Source of the DNA: Ophiura sarsii
Taxonomy: Eukaryota; Echinodermata; Ophiuroidea; Amphilepidida; Ophiuridae
Assembly (NCBI GenBank): GCA_035610835.1
Contig: CM069441.1
Span: 103,413,606-103,477,605, forward strand
DNA length: 64,000 bases
Reading direction: 5' to 3'
Shown here: piece by piece, positions 59,401-64,000 of the stretch
Layout of the letters: each line of letters starts with the position of its first letter
Numbering within the stretch: position 1 is the stretch's first letter
Notes under the pieces: model-generated
What the model saw: the letters and a program-made list of their open reading frames with translations, nothing else
What the model was told of the DNA's origin: nothing
Databases searched by the model: none
Program-made: the position numbers and the translations under genes

Positions 59401-60958
59401 CCATATCTGATAAAAATGTAACAACTTGTCATGGTTTTGAAAGAACAGGACACATTTTATAAATGGAACCAGATGGATAGATTAGCTCATGAAGTCATGT
59501 CCATCTGAAACATACATGTACATCAATGGTATTATTTATAACTTGTAGATTAAGCATGTAAACATTTCCTACATAACGCTGCCATAGGCTAAAGAGTGGG
59601 ATGGTAATGAGAGAACACACGAGACAGACAGTATAATTGGTTGCCAGACAGTCACATGGGCTTACTGCTTGAAATCCTGCAACTACAGTACAGGGTGAAT
59701 CAAAAAAAGTATGCATGGATTGTAACCGACCGTGACCTTGATGTGTGCATTGAACCACGAAACTGTTGTTGTTTGTATGTACAATGCGTATCTAATCTAG
59801 TTCATCCTCTGACAAATGAAAGTAATCAACTGAAAATCAGCAAAATGTGACAAGTTTTGTAAGCTGACCCTTCTTTTCACCATTCTATGGGATTTACACA
59901 GTTAAGACATGGAATGTTGAAAAGGGGTCAGCTTACAAAACTTGTCACATTTTGCTTATTTTTTCAATTGATTACATTCATTTTTTTAGAAGATAAACTA
60001 GATTAAAACACTTTGTATAAACAACAACAATGTTATGGTTCTATACAAACATCAAGGTCAAGAGCTCTTTCAATCGGTTCACTTTTTATCCCCTCTGTAT
60101 AGTTTCTGTAGTACAAAAGTGTTTTGTTTGTTTACGATCAAATTATAGTGAAATCAGTAATGGTTTCATGTTTTTGAGAAATGTGGGTTGTTTTGTCATG
60201 ATTGGGCAACTAATGAGAGTTGATTAACATGAAACTTATCAGAATTTACCAATATCTGAGGGGAATAGAAAAGGATTTTTGTGTGAATGCAATTACTGAA
60301 AATTTGAAAGTTATTGTTTTAAGGTTTGGATTACATACAAAAAAGGACTAGAAAAAGGACTAGACTTTTTGTGGAAGAATGGATCCAATTGAGGACCCAA
60401 GAAGAAAATTTCAAACAATGATTGGACAAGACAAATTATATTTTGGATTTTTATTTTTCTGCCCCAGGGCTCAAGTTTATGTTCCATTGCCAAAATATTA
60501 CTCCCTATTCTAACACTACTAGTTTTTTGTGTTAAAAACAACACCCTAAATAGTGTTAAAATATCTTCCTTACCTACATTTTAGTTTAGTAGGGGACTGT
60601 AAACAAATTTTATGGAGAATGGAGAAACTGGTTCCTATACAAATCCTGCAAAGGACCATGTACATATGCCTAATTATATACTCTTATTATTGTCTTAACA
60701 ATCCCATTTACAGGATCCAAGAGAAAAATTGATATTGAGTTTAAAAAGAGAAGTGAAGCTGCTACGTAACGAAAATCAGTACCTGCGTGAACGATTAAAA
60801 TTCCCCAAGGGTCCAGTACGGGCAGCTATCCAAGACAAAAACAGCCCCGAGTACAACGGAGAGAACGAGACGGAAGAGAATGGGTCGGATGGGGATAAGA
60901 CACCAGTGCCAATGGAACAACCGGAGAGGAAGCTCGTCAAACGACAGTCCACCAATAG
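38256..60958 (+). CDS. KIF12: KIF12-type kinesin (kinesin-12 group), eleven visible exons, 3' end beyond the window
   Basis: Eleven exons join in consistent phase (209, 87, 79, 198, 138, 136, 92, 151, 119, 105 and 245 bp) to 519 codons plus two bases. The product is a plus-strand N-terminal-motor kinesin, an ATP-driven microtubule motor. A Ser-rich head (residues 1-92) precedes the motor (about 93-430): VVVRVRP, P-loop GQTGSGKT (175-182), switch I SSRSH (298-302), switch II DLAGSE (333-338), then NKSL and [19 protein letters not shown]. The neck and first heptads ([20 protein letters not shown], from 439) match the way KIF12 enters its stalk, as does LPVRW-GFYVE in exon 6. All catalytic motifs are intact. 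An in-frame TAG at 38235 supports the chosen ATG. The C-terminal stalk and tail are probably past 64000. Introns are rich in TIR elements. KIF12 identity is by recognition, not a computed tree. Confidence 0.92.
39511..39788. repeat. Near-perfect inverted repeat in KIF12 intron 1
   Basis: Arms of about 90 bp (39511-39602 and 39697-39788) share CTAAGAGTGAAAGCAAGATA, CCAACAGGGTGTGGGGAAAC and GCGATAAAACAGATAAAT with very few differences, around a 94-base spacer. The low divergence suggests a young element. Confidence 0.8.
39885..40560. repeat. Dispersed repeat in KIF12 intron 1, carrying an inserted hAT MITE
   Basis: Similar to 58555-58850: shared blocks include GGCAGTCTGCT, AAACATGTTCAAG and TGTTGGACA. 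This copy is split at CTGTTGGA by the element at 40110-40448. Confidence 0.7.
40110..40448. mobile_element. hAT-type MITE, 339 bp, with internal 20-bp tandem repeat
   Basis: Exact 8-bp duplication CTGTTGGA (40102-40109, 40449-40456). Ends CAGTGTTGTCACTAGCC and GGCTTAGTGTCAACCCTG are imperfect inverted repeats. Four copies of a 20-bp unit AGTGCCGGTTGGCAATTGTG lie at 40351, 40371, 40391 and 40411. The related repeat at 58.7 kb shows the empty site. Confidence 0.85.
40895..41210. mobile_element. hAT-type MITE, 316 bp
   Basis: Exact 8-bp duplication CCCAAGTG (40887-40894, 41211-41218). Ends CAGGGTTGTAGCTA and TAGCTACAACCCAG are inverted; one base differs at the outer right end. The interior is GC-rich with GTGCCAGGC/GTGCCGGGC words. 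Confidence 0.85.
41496..41563 (+). repeat. tRNA-like sequence, probable SINE head
   Basis: A possible 7-bp acceptor stem (CCCCATG with CGTGGGG) brackets a box-A-like TGGCGGTAGATCG and a box-B-like GGTTAGAGCCC, spaced as in tRNA genes. The anticodon and T stems pair poorly, so it is more likely a tRNA-derived SINE than a working tRNA. The SINE tail was not delimited. Confidence 0.35.
41564..43302. other. KIF12 intron 1 interior, mostly unassigned
   Basis: One foldback candidate lies at about 42150-42405 (AAAATACCTGTTCT opposed by AGAACAGGTGTTTTTT). Otherwise AT-rich with no exon recognised. Confidence 0.4.
43303..44521. mobile_element. Non-autonomous Tc1/mariner-like element, 1219 bp, KIF12 intron 1
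   Basis: Ends CAGGGTGTATCCAAAAAATA on the left and TATTTTTTTATACACCCTG on the right, flanked by TA (43301-43302, 44522-44523). No transposase frame remains. Three copies of AAGATTTTTTTTTCC lie near 44170-44215. Confidence 0.75.
44679..45001. mobile_element. Foldback MITE, KIF12 intron 1
   Basis: Left GGGGGCGGTCATTTTCTTTT then GTAGGTGGCGTCCCAAATAT pairs with right ATATTTGGGACCCCTACCAA then AGAAAATGATGGCCCCC. A partial relative lies at 37412-37500. Confidence 0.7.
45452..45538 (+). CDS. KIF12: KIF12 exon 2
   Basis: Acceptor TTTTACAG, donor GTAGGG. Encodes residues 70-98, ending at the first motor strand (HVSVVV). Phase 2 at both ends joins exons 1 and 3 without a stop. Confidence 0.88.
45636..45955. 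mobile_element. hAT-type MITE, 320 bp, KIF12 intron 2
   Basis: Exact 8-bp duplication CCTGAAGA (45628-45635, 45956-45963). Ends CAAGGCTCGAGATAA and TTATCTTGAGCCTTG are inverted with one mismatch. The interior holds three AGCTCCCGG/AGCTCCCTG words. Confidence 0.85.
47215..47573. mobile_element. PIF/Harbinger-like MITE, 359 bp, KIF12 intron 2
   Basis: Terminal repeats GGCCAAGTAACAGAAATA then GTTTCTCGTCC, and the right complement GGACGAGAAAC then TTTTTGGTACTTGGCC, are flanked by TTA (47212-47214, 47574-47576). No coding sequence. Confidence 0.8.
47903..47981 (+). CDS. KIF12: KIF12 exon 3
   Basis: Acceptor TTATTGCAG, donor GTAAGT. Encodes residues 99-125, completing [12 protein letters not shown] of the motor N terminus. 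Confidence 0.9.
48198..49049. mobile_element. hAT-type non-autonomous element, 852 bp, KIF12 intron 3
   Basis: Exact 8-bp duplication GGTGCAAG (48190-48197, 49050-49057). Ends CAGCGAAGGCGCCACAGGGG and CCTGGCGCCGCCCCTG are inverted. No transposase frame. Confidence 0.8.
49149..49319. mobile_element. TGGGCTATT-family foldback MITE, copy 3, KIF12 intron 3
   Basis: Ends TGGGATATTCCGGATAAAAC and TCTGGAATAGTCCA, with internal CATACACC opposed by GGTGTATAG. It ends 79 bp before exon 4. Confidence 0.7.
49399..49596 (+). CDS. KIF12: KIF12 exon 4 (P-loop exon)
   Basis: Acceptor CCTTTCAG, donor GTGAGT; 66 codons in phase 0. Contains FTFNAIFDP and the ATP-binding [11 protein letters not shown] (P-loop at residues 175-182 of the joined protein). 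Confidence 0.96.
50084..50718. mobile_element. Non-autonomous Tc1/mariner-like element, 635 bp, KIF12 intron 4
   Basis: Ends CAGGGTGCACGTCCCAGAAT then GATTT, and AAATCATTCTGGGATACCCTG, flanked by TA (50082-50083, 50719-50720). No transposase. Confidence 0.78.
51078..51215 (+). CDS. KIF12: KIF12 exon 5
   Basis: Acceptor GACATAG, donor GTAATT; 46 codons in phase 0. Encodes [14 protein letters not shown] and the conserved SYLEIYNEQ of kinesin motors. Confidence 0.95.
51349..51484 (+). CDS. KIF12: KIF12 exon 6
   Basis: Acceptor TTTTTCAG, donor GTAAGA. Encodes VKDLLNP and [16 protein letters not shown], a KIF12-like loop. Intron 5 before it is only 133 bp, the shortest in the gene. Confidence 0.95.
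52405..52850. mobile_element. Foldback element in KIF12 intron 6
   Basis: Left TTTTGATAGAACCTG then GCACTTATCAATTGCAACCC pairs with right GGGTTGCAATCGATAAGTGC then CAGTTTTATCAAA. Inner arms are GC-rich (GGGACCCGGGA opposed by TCTCCCGGGG). Open frames inside are not gene-like. Confidence 0.65.
53340..54090. repeat. G/C-homopolymer-rich repeat segment in KIF12 intron 6
   Basis: G runs lie near 53343, 53965 and 54012, with a 24-base C run at 54048-54071. The right edge ATTGACGCCCATGC matches, inverted, the left edge at about 1503. Probably a decayed TIR element; the left boundary is unresolved. Confidence 0.45.
54536..54627 (+). CDS. KIF12: KIF12 exon 7 (switch I exon)
   Basis: Acceptor TTTTCCAG, donor GTAAGT. 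The split Gly codon joins exon 6. Encodes [10 protein letters not shown]; the SSRSH switch I motif lies at residues 298-302. Confidence 0.95.
54870..55041. repeat. Poly-G rich tracts in KIF12 intron 7
   Basis: GGGTGAGGGAGG words with a 15-base-scale G run are followed by a pure 21-base G run at 55021-55041. No gene content. Confidence 0.6.
56225..56375 (+). CDS. KIF12: KIF12 exon 8 (switch II exon)
   Basis: Acceptor CTATTTTAG, donor GTAAGA. Encodes [17 protein letters not shown] and [15 protein letters not shown] at residues 333-338 is the gamma-phosphate sensor. Confidence 0.96.
57092..57210 (+). CDS. KIF12: KIF12 exon 9
   Basis: Acceptor TTCTGACAG, donor GTGAGT. Encodes NCISALGD then [19 protein letters not shown], a core microtubule-binding element of the motor. 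Confidence 0.96.
57880..57984 (+). CDS. KIF12: KIF12 exon 10
   Basis: Acceptor CTTTACTAG, donor GTAAGT; 35 codons. Encodes [20 protein letters not shown] then [11 protein letters not shown], the last motor helix and neck start. Confidence 0.95.
58157..58371. mobile_element. Dispersed TIR element, copy 1, KIF12 intron 10
   Basis: Diverged relative of 63462-63701: shared TATAGTTTATTCAGTTC start, TCTCTCCTCGTGCAAAAGGA and GCATCACACATATGA interior. The right end AATTGGAATTGACTGT is degraded. Confidence 0.6.
58555..58850. repeat. Dispersed repeat, uninterrupted relative of 39885-40560
   Basis: Contains ACCTTGTAT, GGCAGTCTGCT, AAACATGTTCAAG and CCGTTGGACAGTTTTAC in the same order as the copy at 39.9 kb, but without the hAT insertion. 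Confidence 0.7.
58908..59250. mobile_element. Degenerate foldback element, KIF12 intron 10
   Basis: GGTCACAGGGATATGCCGC near 58910 is opposed by GCGGCACATCCCTATA and CAGTGACC near 59212-59245. The interior repeats CCATTTTCAT/GGGTCNAATTT words. Confidence 0.55.
59691..60097. mobile_element. Mariner-type foldback MITE, about 407 bp, KIF12 intron 10
   Basis: The left end CAGGGTGAATCAAAAAAAGT after TA (59689-59690) and the degenerate right end ACTTTTTATCCCCTCTG before TA pair loosely. Long internal arms pair well: AAAATGTGACAAGTTTTGTA then AGCTGACCC against GGGTCAGCTTACAAAACTTG then TCACATTTT. No coding sequence. Confidence 0.7.
60714..60958 (+). CDS. KIF12: KIF12 exon 11 (neck/stalk)
   Basis: Acceptor CATTTACAG, donor GTGAGT. 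Encodes [20 protein letters not shown] then [11 protein letters not shown], a short coiled-coil start, followed by an acidic and polar linker ending [10 protein letters not shown]. Phase 2 at the donor means the gene continues. No convincing twelfth exon was found before 64000. Confidence 0.92.
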
Positions 60959-62158
60959 GTGAGTGCGGGATGGGGCTAGAATTCAGGTTCTTCGTATGAG
61001 TAAAGATATTCATGAAATCACCAATTTTAAAACCTTTGAAAAGCTAAATTTTAGAGGAGGTAGTGTTGCCAGATGTTTTACAGGTTCAGAGCGGTAGCCC
61101 AAATGGTGACTGGGAGCTATGTTTGTATCATGGGGGGTTGGGGCCAAAATGCGATCGGTTAGACTTTGCTTGGTATGATAATCTACTTGAAAGATTATTG
61201 CAAATATGTGAACTGATGGGGATTGGGAATAATACTATAATTGATAAATAAAAGGACATCTAAAGGTCCTCTTTTAAATTAACATAATCAGTTGAATGGT
61301 GATGAACTTTATCCAATATCTTATTTGTAGGTGACACCAGAATTCAGGATGAGTTGGTTTTGGCAGGGAGAAAGTAATAAAAATATTTTTAAAAATTTGG
61401 AAGCAAAATTAGTGGTAGGGTAATGTACCCTGACCTTTTGTAGAGCTACCACACATAACAATTACCTGTTAATGTAAGAGTATTTAAAAGTACTCATACG
61501 AAAGGTAGTGAAGGAAAGGCTATGCAGTTTTGTAGCGTTAGTATTGCTATTGATATCATATATTGTTGTGATTGTAAGTCATGAACTGGTTCCCTGGGAA
61601 TCAATGTAAATGGTTCAAAAGAAGTAAGTCCCCCCCCCCCTAAAATTAGATCACATTTATTTGCATAACTCAGCAAAAAAAAACCACTGGGGTCTTCTGG
61701 GTAGCTTACTTGTAGAGAATCATGAAAAGTGCCACTTTTTTGGAAAACATTATTTTAGGGAGATGTGACTGTTTTGTGAAAAGAAAACATGATATTGAAA
61801 AGGAGAAAATGGGTGCGAGTAGCCAAGCTTTTCCCTAATCTTAAGTGTTTCAATTTCTCAAAAGGTTTAATTGTGTCAAAAGGTTTAATTATGTGTGGAG
61901 TTATGCAAACAAATGTGATCTAATTTTAGGGGTGGGGCTTACTTCTTTTGAATCATGTATCTCTTACAAATATATCAATGTGCAAGTAAGACTATCGATT
62001 AATTTCTTATTTTGAAAGAACTTTGCAATATTGAATTTATTGAATTTTTAAGTCATTTCTCCTTTAATTTAACAACAACAAGATTTCATCCTATCGAGGA
62101 TGATCTTAAAAGGTACCGGTAATACAGATGTATTGTGAAAGTATATTGTTAAATATTG
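60959..62158. other. KIF12 intron 11, unassigned part
   Basis: No further exon fits the required phase. GTAAGTCCCCCCCCCCTAAA and TTTTAGGGGTGGGGCTTAC (about 61624 and 61924) are inverted, so a foldback element of roughly 300 bp may lie between them. Confidence 0.4.
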
Positions 62159-62347
62159 CAGGGGTGTGAGAGTTCCTCTTTTTAGCTTATTTCCTCTTTT
62201 TTAAAATTTTTCTTATGCCAAAATTTCAGCCTTTTCTTTTCTTTTCTGCCCATACATTGTAGTTGGCATATTTACCCAATTTTTCGCTTTTTTTCCTCGT
62301 TTTTGTTTGTTTTCCTCTTTTCTTATCTGTGGCCTCTCACACCCCTG
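62159..62347. mobile_element. Small TIR element, 189 bp
   Basis: Near-perfect ends CAGGGGTGTGAGAG and CTCTCACACCCCTG. ATATTG lies directly outside both (62153-62158, 62348-62353), a 6-bp duplication. The interior is pyrimidine-rich. Confidence 0.75.
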
Positions 62348-62491
62348 ATATTGGGAAATGTTACCATGTATACCTGCATCCACCTAGCCGTGTAGTGACA
62401 GGGCCATATATGTGTCCCTTAGCAAAGAATAATTTGTGACAAATAGACTTCCATTTAGTTATGTGAATCATAAAGTGCTGTGTACGTTATC

Positions 62492-63139
62492 ATTATATCA
62501 TATTACTAGATAATCCCCAAACCTATCTCGTTACACTGATCCACAATTTGTGAACCAAAAGTTATTATATCATATTACTAGATAATCCCCAAACCTATCT
62601 CCTTACACTGATCCACAATTTGTGAACCAAAAGTTATTATATCATATTACTAGATAATCCCCAAAACTATCTCCTTACACTGATCCACAATTTGTGAACC
62701 AAAAGTTATTATATCATATTTCTAGATAATCCCCAAACCTATCTCCTTACACTGATCCACAATTTGTGAACCAAAAGTTATTATATCATATTACAAGATA
62801 ATCCCCAAAACTATCTCCTTACACTGATCCACAATTTGTGAACCAAAAGTTATTATATCATATTACTAGATAATCCCCAAACCTATCTCCTTACACTGAT
62901 CCACAATTTGTGAACCAAAAGTTATTATATCATATTACTAGATAATCCCCAAAACTATCTCCTTACACTGATCCACAATTTGTGAACCAAAAGTTATTAT
63001 ATCATATTACTAGATAATCCCCAAACCTATCCCCTTACACTGATCCACAATTTGTGAACCAAAAGTTATTATATCATATTACTAGATAATCCCCAAACCT
63101 ATCTCCTAACACTGATCCATAATTTGTGAACCAAAAGTT
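62492..63139. repeat. 72-bp tandem repeat, nine copies
   Basis: The unit runs TTATTATATCATATTACTAG, ATAATCCCCAAACCTATCTC, CTTACACTGATCCACAATTT, GTGAACCAAAAG. Copies are nearly identical. A C/A variant (AAACCTAT versus AAAACTAT) alternates through units 2-7. Not gene-like. Confidence 0.93.
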
Positions 63140-63461
63140 GACAAACTTCATGTTCACAATGGCTGTAGAATCCTTGGTAATGTCCAAGAGTGTAACCCCT
63201 CATTTGCATAGTTTCAATTGCATATCAAAGTATGTTGCTATCAGATTACCATTAGAATTGTTCTCACAGCATATATCCAGTGTCCTCCTGGTCCATTTCT
63301 TTTCATCTGTTCATTTGTTGTGTATTTGTATCAAGTTCTTATTTATGGATAGGTGCCAAATAAATCTTGATATGTATGAATAGTATGGTACCTCTGATTC
63401 TCCACACCACACCTGGTGTTACCATTGTAGCATTACCCCAACACCTCAACTTGTAGCAGTC

Positions 63462-63701
63462 TATAGTTTAATCAGTTCCAAATTGGCAAGAAATATTTGT
63501 TTTTTATCTCTCCGTGCGCAAAAGTAATCCAAACGAATTTGGTCACACTCATGCCACACGCACACGGTTTTGGCCCCGTGCACGCATCACGCACATGATG
63601 GACAGTGAGTGCGCTTGTTGCTTTCATGCTCGCCAGCATCCTTCTGTATTCATTCGCTGATGTGTAAGGAAGCTTTGCTATCTTGGAACTGATCAAACTA
63701 T
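63462..63701. mobile_element. Dispersed TIR element, copy 2, about 240 bp
   Basis: Ends TATAGTTTAATCAGTTCCAA and TTGGAACTGATCAAACTATA are inverted repeats, perfect but for one base. The interior is rich in GTGCACGCATCACGCACATG-like words. Related to 58157-58371. Confidence 0.75.
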
Positions 63702-64000
63702 AATTCCTAATTTATAACACATTTTGGTGTAAGATTGACCAATTCCCCTGCCCTCTCTCTTGTCATTGCATCCTGAATAAGGATAGCCCATATCATGCTT
63801 GTAAAATGGATATCTGATTTTTTTGAAAATTGGTATCAACTTTTGATGAAATTAAAACATTAAAAAAGCCATTTTAAGTACTTCCAGCAGTATATATTAT
63901 TAGAACCATTTTGAAATATAACAATGATGAAAAGCAGGACAAATTATTTGCGTTTCTAGTTCTAAAATACAAAGAGTCAATTAAGGTAGCACACTTCTAA

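Noticed and set aside
61084..61160. Possible KIF12 exon 12 after TTTTACAG
   Set aside because: In the phase required by exon 11 it gives only about 25 codons before a stop, without coiled-coil or KIF12-like sequence.
1..64000. Retroviral or LINE reverse transcriptase, integrase or capsid genes
   Set aside because: None of the open frames contains recognisable motifs of these proteins; the only transposase seen is Tc1/mariner.

Overview
This window is animal nuclear DNA. Coding sequence is sparse and broken by GT-AG introns, and most of the rest is transposon-derived or tandemly repeated. AT-rich sequence, frequent TAGGCCTA and TACATGTA words, and very abundant small inverted-repeat elements suggest a marine invertebrate deuterostome (echinoderm or hemichordate). 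That placement is inference only, because no gene here fixes the species.

Layout. 1-5.2 kb holds repeats: a truncated palindromic element, a G-rich degenerate tandem block, a 312-bp hAT-type MITE with an exact 8-bp target duplication, and a 380-bp palindrome. At 5265-5560 there is a plausible first coding exon with three RRxS sites and a good splice donor; the rest of that gene was not found. From 5.9 to 11.5 kb runs a minisatellite of about 51-bp units. An intronless fatty-acid/retinoid-binding-protein (FABP/CRABP-type) gene with a TATA box lies at 13.2 kb. From 14.8 to 17.6 kb the same minisatellite core returns in the opposite orientation, including a regular 32-bp array. A second intronless FABP gene with a TATA box lies at 27.2 kb. 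The gap between the two genes holds foldback elements and a PIF/Harbinger-like element. At 32.2-34.9 kb a frameshifted DD41D Tc1/mariner transposon sits inside a foldback MITE.

From 38.26 kb to past 60.96 kb (+ strand) is a KIF12-type kinesin gene. Eleven coding exons can be joined in phase, giving 519 codons that hold the complete motor domain (P-loop, SSRSH, DLAGSE) and the start of the stalk. The 3' end is probably beyond the window. Nearly every KIF12 intron longer than about 1.3 kb carries at least one inverted-repeat element with a recognisable target duplication: TA for mariner, TTA for Harbinger, 8 bp for hAT. The last visible intron ends with nine tandem copies of a 72-bp unit.

The genes do not form one pathway. 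The two FABPs are paralogues that probably bind small hydrophobic ligands in the cytosol. The kinesin is a microtubule motor of the kinesin-12 group. The most unusual structure is the pair of opposite-orientation minisatellite blocks around the first FABP gene, whose core can fold into a short hairpin.
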